Source: JAENVU01 sp038250905
Lineage (GTDB): Bacteria > Actinomycetota > Acidimicrobiia > IMCC26256 > JAENVU01
DNA length: 64,000 bases
Direction of reading: 5' to 3'
Assembly (NCBI GenBank): GCA_038250905.1
Contig: JBBSBV010000023.1
Span: forward strand, 1 to 64,000
Position 1 is the first letter of the stretch. Every line of letters starts with the position of its first letter. Made by a program: the position numbers and the translations under genes. The notes beneath the pieces were generated by a model that had not been told where the DNA came from, made no database searches, and saw only the letters and a program-made list of their open reading frames with translations. This document shows positions 54,739 through 64,000 of this stretch, one piece after another.

Positions 54739-55016
54739 CGGGCACGCTCCAGGACCTCGACCACGCGCCAACGCTTGTTGCGCGACATCGGACGGGTCTC
54801 CGCAAGGCGGACCCGGTCGCCCTCGCGCACGTCGTTCGCCTCGTCGTGGGCCATGAGCTTCGTGGTGCGCTGCAGCGTCTTGCGGTACCGGGGGTGCTGC
54901 ACCCGGTCGACCACGCTGACCACCACGGTCTTGTCCATCTTGGTGGAGACGACGATTCCCTCGCGGACCTTGCGCCGGTTCCGATCGGTTGTGGTCTCGG
55001 TCTCGGGCTCACTCAT
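54735..55016 (-). CDS. rpsQ: 30S ribosomal protein S17
   Basis: A 93-residue OB-fold protein. A short acidic N-terminal extension (MSEPETETTTDRN) precedes the core RRKVREGIVVSTKMDKTVVV, and RYRKTLQRTTKLMAHDE follows. It overlaps rpmC upstream and rplN downstream by ATGA. Confidence 0.97.
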   Translation of the reverse strand: MSEPETETTTDRNRRKVREGIVVSTKMDKTVVVSVVDRVQHPRYRKTLQRTTKLMAHDEANDVREGDRVRLAETRPMSRNKRWRVVEVLERAR

Positions 55017-55228
55017 GATTTCTCCTCGGCAGCCGCGATCTCGCGCTCCCGCATCAGCGTGTTGAGTCGAGCCACGTCACGACGCACCTCACCCAGCCGT
55101 GCGGTGTTGTCGAGCTGACCGGTGGCGGCCTGGAAGCGAAGGTTGAAGTGCTCTTCCTTCGCTTCGGCCAGCCGCTGGATCAGTTCGGCGTCGTTGAGCT
55201 CTCGCAGTTCTTGTGCAGTACTCGGCAT
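55013..55228 (-). CDS. rpmC: 50S ribosomal protein L29
   Basis: A 71-residue two-helix protein near the exit tunnel: MPSTAQELRELNDAELIQRL and NLRFQAATGQLDNTARLGEV are characteristic. It starts 5 nt after rplP and overlaps rpsQ by ATGA. Confidence 0.97.
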   Translation of the reverse strand: MPSTAQELRELNDAELIQRLAEAKEEHFNLRFQAATGQLDNTARLGEVRRDVARLNTLMREREIAAAEEKS

Positions 55229-55233
55229 AGTGA

Positions 55234-55650
55234 TCAGGCCTCGTCGTGACGCACGACGAAGCGCGTCTTGATCGGCAACTTGTGCATCGCGAGCCGCATC
55301 GCCTCGCGGGCGAGCGGCTCCGCCACCCCGGACAGCTCGAACATCACGCGTCCGGGCTTGACGACAGCGACCCAGGACTCGGGGTTTCCCTTGCCCGAAC
55401 CCATACGGGTCTCGGCGGGCTTCTGGGTGATCGGCTTGTCCGGGAACACGTTGATCCAGACCTTGCCGCCACGCTTGATGTGCCGGGTCATCGCGATACG
55501 TGCCGCCTCGATCTGGCGGTTGGTGATCCAGCCCGGCTCGAGCGCCTGGATCCCGTAGTCACCGAAGGTGACCTTGGTGCCGCCCTTGGCGACCCCGGAC
55601 ATACGGCCGCGTTGCACCTTGCGGTGACGGACCCTTCTCGGCATCAACAT
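55234..55650 (-). CDS. rplP: 50S ribosomal protein L16
   Basis: A 138-residue protein that helps place A-site tRNA. MLMPRRVRHRKVQRGRMSGV and ESWVAVVKPGRVMFELSGVA are diagnostic, as is GSGKGNPESW. GAGGAC precedes the ATG. It lies 2 nt after rpsC. Confidence 0.98.
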   Translation of the reverse strand: MLMPRRVRHRKVQRGRMSGVAKGGTKVTFGDYGIQALEPGWITNRQIEAARIAMTRHIKRGGKVWINVFPDKPITQKPAETRMGSGKGNPESWVAVVKPGRVMFELSGVAEPLAREAMRLAMHKLPIKTRFVVRHDEA

Positions 55651-55652
55651 GG

Positions 55653-56576
55653 TCAGTCCTCGTCCCCGTGGAACTTGGGCGCTTCGTGGTGCTGACGCGT
55701 GCGACGCTCGATCTCTTCTTCCTCGGCGAGCAGGCGCTCGAGTTCGGGATCGGCTTCCTTGACCAGCGGTGCGGCCTCGGCGATCTCTTCCTCGCCCACG
55801 GTCGCTTCGTCGACCGGGGTCGACTCCGCGCTCGGACGACGGCGTCCGCCACCCGCACTCACGACACGGCGACCGGTGGGGCCGGCGGTGTCGCCCACGG
55901 CCATGGCCGCTTCCTTGGCGATCTTGTCCTCGGCCGCGGTCTTGTAGGGCAGGATCTCACCCTTGTAGATCCACACCTTGACGCCGATGCGGCCGAACGT
56001 GGTCCGCGCTTCGGCCTGGCCGTAGTCGATGTCGGCGCGCAAGGTGTGCAGCGGTACCCGACCTTCGCGGTACCACTCCTTGCGGCTCATCTCCGCGCCA
56101 CCGAGGCGGCCACCGCACTGGACGCGGATGCCGAGGGCACCCGCCTTCATCGCGGTCTGGACGGCACGCTTCATGGCCCGACGGAAACTGACCCGGCCGG
56201 TGAGCTGGTCGGCAACGCCCTGGGCGATCAGCGTCGCGTCGAGCTCCGGCTGCTTGATCTCCTGGATGTTGAAGTGGATCTTCGGGTTGCCCGTGATCTT
56301 GAGCAGGCCGGCGCGCAGCCGGTCGGCCTCGGCCCCCCGACGGCCGATGACGATGCCGGGCCGCGCGGTGTAGACGTCGACGCGGAGGCGATCACGGGTG
56401 CGCTCGATCTCGACCCGGCTCACCATGGCGCGCAGGAGTTCGGTGCGGAGGTAGTCGCGGATCTTCCAGTCCTCGACCAGGAGATCCTTGTACTCCTCGT
56501 CCTCGGCGAACCACCGCGACTTCCAGTCGGTGGTAATGCCGAGCCGGAACCCGTACGGGTTGACCTTCTGGCCCAT
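55653..56576 (-). CDS. rpsC: 30S ribosomal protein S3 with long acidic C-terminal tail
   Basis: S3 forms part of the mRNA entry site. Residues 1-215 are a normal S3 with KH domain (MGQKVNPYGFRLGITTDWKS, GIVIGRRGAEADRLRAGLLK, GGRLGGAEMSRKEWYREG). The protein continues to 307 residues, about 80 longer than usual, with a region rich in Glu, Asp, Ala and Pro, including LLAEEEEIERRTRQHHEAP. Its ATG shares bases with the rplV TAA stop (TAATG). Confidence 0.98.
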   Translation of the reverse strand: MGQKVNPYGFRLGITTDWKSRWFAEDEEYKDLLVEDWKIRDYLRTELLRAMVSRVEIERTRDRLRVDVYTARPGIVIGRRGAEADRLRAGLLKITGNPKIHFNIQEIKQPELDATLIAQGVADQLTGRVSFRRAMKRAVQTAMKAGALGIRVQCGGRLGGAEMSRKEWYREGRVPLHTLRADIDYGQAEARTTFGRIGVKVWIYKGEILPYKTAAEDKIAKEAAMAVGDTAGPTGRRVVSAGGGRRRPSAESTPVDEATVGEEEIAEAAPLVKEADPELERLLAEEEEIERRTRQHHEAPKFHGDED

Positions 56577-57214
56577 TACTGCTCTCCCTTCGACGAGTCG
56601 CCCGACTCGTCGGTGGCGCCCTCGTCGGCATCCGCGTCGGCGACGTCGGAATCTTCGGTCTCGCCGGCTTCGGCTTCGGCGAGCTCCGCGGTGTCGGCAC
56701 CGTCGGTGACCTCGGCCACCACGGTCTCGTCGGCGAGGTCGTCATCTTCGTGATCGTGATCGTGCGCCTCGGCGGCGGTGCTGGCGGCGACGCGCCGGCC
56801 CCGGCTCAGGCGGCGGCGACGCTCGGTGGCAGCACCGGTTCCGCTGCTCTCCTCGCGAACCGCGCGCTGGCGCAGCTCCTCGTCGGAATAGCGCTCGACC
56901 ACGATGGTGATGTGGCTGGTGCGCTTCCGGATCCGGGTACCCCGGCCGCGGGCACGGGGACGGAACCGCTTCGCGGTCGCGCCCTCGTCGGCCCAGGTGG
57001 CCGAGATGAAGAGCTCGTCGCTCGGGATGTGGTCGTTGTGCTCGGCGTTGGCAACGGCCGAGTCGAGCAACTTGGCGACCTCGACCGACGCGCCGCGCTG
57101 GCTGAAGCGCAGCACCTCGCGGGCTTCGGTGACGTCGAGGCCACGGATCATGTTCAGGACCAGCCGCACCTTGGTCGGCGAGCCCTGGGTGTTGCGGAGA
57201 ACGGCGCGCGTCAT
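56576..57214 (-). CDS. rplV: 50S ribosomal protein L22 with long acidic C-terminal tail
   Basis: L22 lines the exit tunnel. Residues 1-115 are an ordinary L22 (VRLVLNMIRGLDVTEAREVL, ending RTSHITIVVERYSDEEL). A tail of nearly 100 residues follows: first Arg-rich (RRRRLSRGRRVAAST), then His/Asp/Glu-rich. The total is 212 residues against the usual 110-120. The tail is intact and in frame with rpsC just downstream, so it is not a frameshift artefact. Confidence 0.97.
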   Translation of the reverse strand: MTRAVLRNTQGSPTKVRLVLNMIRGLDVTEAREVLRFSQRGASVEVAKLLDSAVANAEHNDHIPSDELFISATWADEGATAKRFRPRARGRGTRIRKRTSHITIVVERYSDEELRQRAVREESSGTGAATERRRRLSRGRRVAASTAAEAHDHDHEDDDLADETVVAEVTDGADTAELAEAEAGETEDSDVADADADEGATDESGDSSKGEQ

Positions 57215-57216
57215 CT

Positions 57217-57495
57217 CTACCGCCGTCCCTGCTTCTCTTGGCCGGCGTGGTACCGGAACGTGCGGGTCGGCGCGAACTCGCCGAGCTTGTGACCCACCAT
57301 GGCCTCGGTGCAGTACACCGGGACGTGCTTGCGCCCGTCGTGCACCGCGAAGGTGTGGCCGACGAACTCCGGCGTGATGGTGGAACGGCGCGACCAGGTC
57401 TTGATGACCTTGCGGTCCCCGGCTTCGTTCATGCGCTCGACCTTCACCCGCAGGTGCTCGTCGACGAATGGACCCTTTTTCAGGCTGCGAGGCAT
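57217..57495 (-). CDS. rpsS: 30S ribosomal protein S19
   Basis: A 92-residue 30S head protein beginning MPRSLKKGPFVDEHLRVKVE, with KTWSRRSTITPEFVGHTFAV and GHKLGEFAPTRTFRYHAG. It starts 5 nt after rplB and ends 2 nt before rplV. Confidence 0.98.
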   Translation of the reverse strand: MPRSLKKGPFVDEHLRVKVERMNEAGDRKVIKTWSRRSTITPEFVGHTFAVHDGRKHVPVYCTEAMVGHKLGEFAPTRTFRYHAGQEKQGRR

Positions 57496-57500
57496 CGCGC

Positions 57501-58337
57501 CTACCTCCGGCTGCCGCGAGTGCGGCGACGACGAACGATCATCTGGTCAGATGCCTTGCCCTTCTTACGGGTGCGGCCTTCCGGCTTGCCCCACGGCGAG
57601 ACCGGGTGGCGACCACCGGAGCTCTTGCCCTCGCCACCGCCGAGCGGGTGGTCCACCGGGTTCATGGCGACACCACGAACGTGGGGACGCTTGCCTTTCC
57701 AGCGGTTCCGACCGGCCTTGCCGATCGAGATCAGTCCCGACTCGGAGTTGCCGACCGAGCCGACCGTGGCCCGACAGTCGATCGGGACCCGCCGCATTTC
57801 GCTGGACGGGAGCCGCAGCGTGGCGAAGAGCCCTTCCTTGGCGACGAGTTGGATCGCCGCACCGGCGCCGCGACCCATCTTGCCGCCGGCACCCGGCTTG
57901 AGCTCGACGTTGTGGACGACGGTACCGACCGGGATGTAGCGCAACGGCAGTGCGTTGCCGGGACGGATGTCGGCTCCCTGCCCACTCTGGAGCATGTCGC
58001 CGACGCCCACGCCGGACGGGGCGAGGATGTAGCGCTTCTCGCCGTCCCGGTAGTGGAGCAGTGCGATCCGGGCGTTGCGGTTCGGGTCGTATTCGATCGC
58101 GGCGACCTTGGCCGGGACACCGTCCTTGTTGCGACGGAAGTCGACCAGGCGGTACTGGCGCTTGTGTCCGCCACCACGGTGGCGGGAGGTCATGCGGCCG
58201 TAGCTGTTGCGGCCACCGGTACGGGGCTTCGGCCCGACCAGCGACTTCTCGGGCGTGCTCTTGGTGATCTCGGCGAAGTCCGAGACCGACTGGAACCGGC
58301 GACCCGGTGAGGTCGGCTTACGTTTGCGGATGGCCAT
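57501..58337 (-). CDS. rplB: 50S ribosomal protein L2
   Basis: A 278-residue core protein needed for peptidyl-transferase assembly. YGRMTSRHRGGGHKRQYRLV and RGVAMNPVDHPLGGGEGKSS, with the conserved His, are diagnostic. It starts 2 nt after rplW. Confidence 0.99.
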   Translation of the reverse strand: MAIRKRKPTSPGRRFQSVSDFAEITKSTPEKSLVGPKPRTGGRNSYGRMTSRHRGGGHKRQYRLVDFRRNKDGVPAKVAAIEYDPNRNARIALLHYRDGEKRYILAPSGVGVGDMLQSGQGADIRPGNALPLRYIPVGTVVHNVELKPGAGGKMGRGAGAAIQLVAKEGLFATLRLPSSEMRRVPIDCRATVGSVGNSESGLISIGKAGRNRWKGKRPHVRGVAMNPVDHPLGGGEGKSSGGRHPVSPWGKPEGRTRKKGKASDQMIVRRRRTRGSRR

Positions 58338-58339
58338 CG

Positions 58340-58639
58340 TCAGCTCCCGAAGATTTCGATCGAGTCACCGGCAGCCAACAAGACGATCGCCCGCTTCTGA
58401 TCAACCCGCTTGCCCCATGTACCGGTCCGGCGGTTCCGCTTGCGCTTCCCGCCCCGATTGAGGGTGTTCACGTTGAGCACCTTCACGCCGAAGATCTCTT
58501 CCACCGCTTGGCGGATCTGGATCTTGTTCGCGCCGGCCGCCACCTCGAACGTGTAGACGTTCGAGTCGAGGTTGGCGTAGGACTTCTCCGACACGATCGG
58601 TCGGATGATGACGTCGCGGGGGTTGCTGAGACCGCTCAC
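58340..58639 (-). CDS. rplW: 50S ribosomal protein L23
   Basis: A 99-residue protein at the tunnel exit, the docking site of SRP and trigger factor. DVIIRPIVSEKSYANLDSNV and KIQIRQAVEEIFGVKVLNVN are characteristic. Its start overlaps the rplD stop (ATGA). Confidence 0.98.
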   Translation of the reverse strand: MSGLSNPRDVIIRPIVSEKSYANLDSNVYTFEVAAGANKIQIRQAVEEIFGVKVLNVNTLNRGGKRKRNRRTGTWGKRVDQKRAIVLLAAGDSIEIFGS

Positions 58640-59310
58640 GCTTCCGCCCCCTTCGTCTTGATGCCGTCGGTGAGGCGACTCACCGTCGCCTCGAGCGTGG
58701 ACGCCGAGAAGACGAGCCAGTCGTTGACCAGCACGTCGTAGGCGTTGAGTTCCTCGGGCAGGATGATCTGCACCCGCTCACCGAGGTTGCGGAACGACTT
58801 CCACGCCGACTGCTCGAGCCGGTCGAGGACGAGGAGTACCCGGGGCGCCCGCTCGCCGGCCGGCCGCAGGCCGAGCGCGGTCAGCGCACTGATCGCGTCC
58901 TTGGTCTTGGGGGTGTCGAAGCTCCACGCGTCGATCACCATGACCTTCTGCTCCGAGGCCCGGTCCGAGAGGGCCGAGACGAGCGCGAGGCGCACCATCT
59001 TCTTCGGGGTCCGCTGGGCGTACGAGCGGGGCTTCGGTCCGTGCGCGACACCACCACCGCGCCAGTGCGGCGCACGGATGGAACCCTGACGGGCCCGGCC
59101 GGTTCCCTTCTGGCGCCAGGGCTTCGCGCCACCACCGCGGACCTCGGCCCGGGTCTTGGTGCTGTGCGTGCCCGACCGTGCGGCTGCGAGCTGCGCGGTC
59201 ACGACCTGGTGCAGGACCGCCATGTTGGGAACGATCCCGAACACCAAGTCCGGCAGTTCGACCGCGTCGCCGTCGGCGCCGGTCTGGGTCTTCATGGTGA
59301 TCGAGCTCAC
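58636..59310 (-). CDS. rplD: 50S ribosomal protein L4
   Basis: A 224-residue protein; in E. coli it is the autoregulator of the S10 operon. The loop RGGGAKPWRQKGTGRARQGS, which reaches into the exit tunnel, is conserved. GTG 59310 overlaps the rplC stop (GTGA); an in-frame ATG at 59295 is the alternative. Confidence 0.97.
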   Translation of the reverse strand: MSSITMKTQTGADGDAVELPDLVFGIVPNMAVLHQVVTAQLAAARSGTHSTKTRAEVRGGGAKPWRQKGTGRARQGSIRAPHWRGGGVAHGPKPRSYAQRTPKKMVRLALVSALSDRASEQKVMVIDAWSFDTPKTKDAISALTALGLRPAGERAPRVLLVLDRLEQSAWKSFRNLGERVQIILPEELNAYDVLVNDWLVFSASTLEATVSRLTDGIKTKGAEA

Positions 59311-59951
59311 TTGGCCCCCGCCTTCACCGCGTCGCGGAGGAAGACCAGGCCGCCGTTGGGGCCGGGGACCGATCCGCGCACGAGGATGAGGTTGCGCTCA
59401 CCGTCGCCCTCGATGACCTCGAGGTTGAGGGTGGTGGTCTTGGCGTTCCCCATCTGGCCGCCCATCTTCATGCCCTTGAACACGCGGGCGGGCGTGGCGC
59501 AGGCGCCGATCGAGCCCGGAGCGCGGTGCTTCTTGTGGTTACCGTGCGATGCGCCCTGGCCCTTGAAGTTGTGCCGCTTCATGACACCGGCAAAACCCTT
59601 GCCCTTGGAGACGCCGCTCACATCCACCCGGTCGCCCTTGGCGAAGATGTCCGCCACGATCGCCTGGCCCACCGCGAAGTCGGCGAGGTCGTCGACCCGC
59701 AACTCCACGAGGTGCTTCGAGGGGCCCACGCCCGCCGTGGCGAGGTGTCCCAACTCGGGGCGGGTCAGTCGCCCGGCCTTGGTCTCGCCGAACGCGATCT
59801 GCACCGCGGCATAACCGTCGCGTTCGGGTGTCTTGAGCTGCACGACATGGCACGGACCGGCCTGGATGACGGTGACCGGAATTACCCGGTTCTCCTCATC
59901 CCAGACCTGGGTCATGCCGAGCTTGCGCCCGAGGATTCCCTTGGAAGCCAT
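59307..59951 (-). CDS. rplC: 50S ribosomal protein L3
   Basis: A 214-residue protein close to the peptidyl-transferase centre, beginning MASKGILGRKLGMTQVWDEE and carrying FKGQGASHGNHKKHRAPGSI. ATG 59951 is the family start and has AAGG about 9 nt upstream. It is separated from rpsJ by an unusually long 210-nt spacer. Confidence 0.98.
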   Translation of the reverse strand: MASKGILGRKLGMTQVWDEENRVIPVTVIQAGPCHVVQLKTPERDGYAAVQIAFGETKAGRLTRPELGHLATAGVGPSKHLVELRVDDLADFAVGQAIVADIFAKGDRVDVSGVSKGKGFAGVMKRHNFKGQGASHGNHKKHRAPGSIGACATPARVFKGMKMGGQMGNAKTTTLNLEVIEGDGERNLILVRGSVPGPNGGLVFLRDAVKAGAK

Positions 59952-60161
59952 CGTTTCGCCTTCTTCTGGCGGGCCGGAGGACCCGGCCGCACGCGAACGC
60001 TCCGTCGGGAAGGTTCCCGGCGGAGCGCTGGTTCGGTTGTGCCGTGCGGTTCCGTCGCTGCGAGCAGCGAAGGCCTGCACGGACGTCAATTGACGAGCCC
60101 GGGAAATCTAGTGCCCGGGACCGCCGCATCGCCACTTGGGTGATGCAGGAACCCCGGAGGG
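59952..60161 (-). other. 210-nt spacer between rpsJ and rplC with a long stem-loop
   Basis: In most bacteria rpsJ and rplC are only a few bases to some tens of bases apart. Here the spacer holds a nearly perfect 14-bp inverted repeat (59998-60011 with 60014-60027, one mismatch, 2-nt spacer) about 46 nt upstream of the rplC start. A second, weaker repeat of CCCGGG lies around 60100-60117. On the minus strand TAGATT near 60106 is a possible -10 without a good -35. The region may be a leader, a processing site or an attenuator. Confidence 0.55.
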
Positions 60162-60476
60162 TCAGACGCCCTGGATCTTGATCTCGATGTCGACACCGGC
60201 TGGAAGGTCCAACCGCTGCAACGACTCGACGGTCTTGCCCGCCGGCTCGACGATGTCGAGCAGGCGCTTGTGGATCCGCATCTCGAAGTGCTCGCGCGAG
60301 TCCTTGTCGACGTGCGGTCCACGAACCACGCAGTAGCGGTGGATCTCCGTCGGCAACGGGACGGGTCCCCGGACCCGCGCTCCGGTACGCACGACCGTCT
60401 CGACGATCTTCTTCGTCGACTGATCGATGATCTCGTGGTCGTACGCCTTGAGCCGGATCCTGATCTTCTGCGCCAT
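60162..60476 (-). CDS. rpsJ: 30S ribosomal protein S10
   Basis: A 104-residue protein of the 30S head that also acts as NusE in antitermination. It begins MAQKIRIRLKAYDHEIIDQS and includes GPVPLPTEIHRYCVVRGPHV. ATG 60476 is the family start. It lies 16 nt after tuf. Confidence 0.98.
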   Translation of the reverse strand: MAQKIRIRLKAYDHEIIDQSTKKIVETVVRTGARVRGPVPLPTEIHRYCVVRGPHVDKDSREHFEMRIHKRLLDIVEPAGKTVESLQRLDLPAGVDIEIKIQGV

Positions 60477-60492
60477 CGCGGTGTCGTCGTCT

Positions 60493-61680
60493 CTACTTGT
60501 TGATCTTGGTGACGCGACCGGCGCCGACGGTACGGCCGCCCTCACGGATGGCGAAGCGCAGGCCCTCTTCCATGGCGATGGGCTTCTGGAGCTGCACGAC
60601 CATCTCGGTGTTGTCACCGGGCATGACCATCTCCGTGCCCTCGGGCAGGTTGATGGTGCCGGTCACGTCCGTGGTGCGGAAGTAGAACTGCGGGTGGTAG
60701 TTGGCGAAGAACGGCGTGTGCCGGCCGCCCTCTTCCTTGGTGAGGACGTAGACCTGGCCCTCGAAGTCGGTGTGCGGGGTGATGGAGCCGGGCTTGGCCA
60801 GCACCTGTCCACGCTCGACGTCTTCCTTCTTGGTGCCGCGGAGCAGGGCGCCGATGTTGTCGCCGGCCTGGCCCTGGTCGAGGATCTTGCGGAACATCTC
60901 GACCCCGGTACACGTGGTGTTCTGGATCTCACGCAGACCGATGATCTCGATCTCGTCACCCGTGTGCAGGATCCCCTGCTCCACCTTGCCTGTGACGACG
61001 GTGCCACGACCGGTGATCGTGAACACGTCCTCGATCGCCATCATGAACGGCTTGTCGAGCTCACGGGTGGGCTCGGGAATGAAGGTGTCGACCGCGTTCA
61101 TCAGTTCCATGATGCCTGCCGCCGCGTCCGCGTCGCCCTCGAGCGCCTTGAGTGCGGAGACCCGGATGACCGGAGTGTCGTCGCCAGGGAAGTCGTACTC
61201 GTTCAGGAGCTCACGGACCTCGAGCTCGACGAGCTCGAGGAGCTCCTCGTCGTCGACCTGGTCGCACTTGTTGAGCGCCACCACGATCGACGGCACGCCG
61301 ACCTGCTTGGCGAGCAGTACGTGCTCACGGGTCTGGGGCATCGGACCGTCGGTCGCCGCCACCACGAGGATCGCACCGTCGACCTGGGCCGCACCGGTGA
61401 TCATGTTCTTGATGTAGTCGGCGTGGCCGGGCATGTCGACGTGCGCGTAGTGACGCGCCTCCGTCTCGTACTCCACGTGGGCGATGTTGATCGTGATGCC
61501 CCGGGCCTTCTCTTCGGGCGCCTTGTCGATCATGTCGAACGCCGTGGCCGTCACGTTCGGGTTGCCTTCGGCCAAGACCTTGGTGATCGCTGCAGTCAGC
61601 GTGGTCTTGCCATGGTCGATGTGGCCCATGGTCCCGATGTTGAGGTGCGGCTTGGTCCGCTCGAACTTGGCCTTTGCCAT
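60493..61680 (-). CDS. tuf: Elongation factor Tu
   Basis: A 395-residue GTPase that brings aminoacyl-tRNA to the ribosome. GHIDHGKTTL is the P-loop, DMPGHADY the G3 motif (Met where E. coli has Cys), and NKCDQ the G4 motif. It starts MAKAKFERTKPHLNIGTMGH and is of normal length. It follows fusA by 81 nt and precedes rpsJ, as in the str-S10 arrangement. Confidence 0.99.
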   Translation of the reverse strand: MAKAKFERTKPHLNIGTMGHIDHGKTTLTAAITKVLAEGNPNVTATAFDMIDKAPEEKARGITINIAHVEYETEARHYAHVDMPGHADYIKNMITGAAQVDGAILVVAATDGPMPQTREHVLLAKQVGVPSIVVALNKCDQVDDEELLELVELEVRELLNEYDFPGDDTPVIRVSALKALEGDADAAAGIMELMNAVDTFIPEPTRELDKPFMMAIEDVFTITGRGTVVTGKVEQGILHTGDEIEIIGLREIQNTTCTGVEMFRKILDQGQAGDNIGALLRGTKKEDVERGQVLAKPGSITPHTDFEGQVYVLTKEEGGRHTPFFANYHPQFYFRTTDVTGTINLPEGTEMVMPGDNTEMVVQLQKPIAMEEGLRFAIREGGRTVGAGRVTKINK

Positions 61681-61761
61681 CTCTACTGTCTCCGTTCGTG
61701 GCGGACGGGTTCCCCGGCCGCGCGTCGTTGCGCTGTGCTCTTGTAGAAAAATGCGGTGTGG

Positions 61762-63861
<2,100 letters not shown>

Positions 63862-64000
63862 GTTGTTCTTTTCCCTTTACCTCTAAGAACGTTCGTGCAC
63901 CCGCGTCCGACCGGAGGTCGACGCCGATGTCCGTCCACCAAGCGAGTTCTTTGCGAGCCGCCGGGCGAGCAAAGCTGTTCGAGCGACCGGGCGGATGTCG

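Noticed and set aside
60427..61746. Plus-strand frame opposite tuf and rpsJ
   Set aside because: Antisense of conserved genes; composition is His/Arg/Asp-rich shadow.
63862..64000. End of rpsG upstream of fusA
   Set aside because: No frame with the typical S7 C-terminus could be recognised in the last 139 bases.

Overview
The window is about 64 kb of high-GC DNA from an actinobacterium. The ribosomal proteins, zinc-type S14 (four Cys), Tat and lipoprotein signals, Thr-rich linkers and an ABC-2/Wzt pair fit an Actinomycetota genome. Long acidic tails on L22 and S3 and the overall style suggest class Acidimicrobiia, but that placement is my inference and needs a marker-gene tree. No tRNA, rRNA, CRISPR array, transposase or integrase is visible.

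The two ends of the window are parts of one classic translation operon, read on the minus strand. The right end carries fusA-tuf-rpsJ-rplC-rplD-rplW-rplB-rpsS-rplV-rpsC-rplP-rpmC-rpsQ-rplN-rplX-rplE-rpsN-rpsH-rplF-rplR-rpsE-rpmD-rplO-secY-adk-map (63861 down to 48069). The left end carries infA-rpmJ-rpsM-rpsK (958 down to 1), the genes that normally follow map directly. About 47 kb of surface-glycan genes (1065-48010) lies between map and infA. The left part must therefore have its own promoter, and a candidate lies just upstream of infA.

The 47 kb island is a strand-alternating mosaic. At its left edge are four exported or lipid-anchored proteins and a lone rmlA. Next comes an ABC-type polysaccharide exporter (Wzm/Wzt). 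A long stretch (8.3-29.7 kb) holds glycosyltransferases (GT4, GT2, tandem GT2, GT-A-like, GT-C-like), five sulfotransferase-type domains (one fused to a GT2), two methyltransferases, a membrane O-acyltransferase, a GNAT protein and a metallo-beta-lactamase-fold enzyme. A Tat-exported protein with a cysteine-rich C-terminus is translationally overlapped with a UDP-sugar 6-dehydrogenase (30.1-32.3 kb). A compact minus-strand operon (41100 down to 34124) encodes a Wzc-like tyrosine kinase, a PqqD-like protein, a nucleotidyltransferase, a multi-membrane-span protein, an HprK-like kinase and a PqqD protein fused to what looks like a dead HprK domain. The right part has a polysaccharide deacetylase, a GT4, a GNAT, a WecA-type phosphoglycosyltransferase and a PglF/CapD-like nucleotide-sugar dehydratase.

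Read together, the genes describe synthesis on undecaprenyl phosphate (WecA-like, PglF-like), extension by many glycosyltransferases, decoration by sulfate, methyl and acyl groups, and export by Wzm/Wzt. Chain length or export is probably controlled by the tyrosine kinase. The PqqD/HprK/nucleotidyltransferase module is the least understood part and the best candidate for an undescribed system. Many genes are internal duplicates (GT2s, sulfotransferases, GT-C pair), so the island appears to have grown by duplication and rearrangement.
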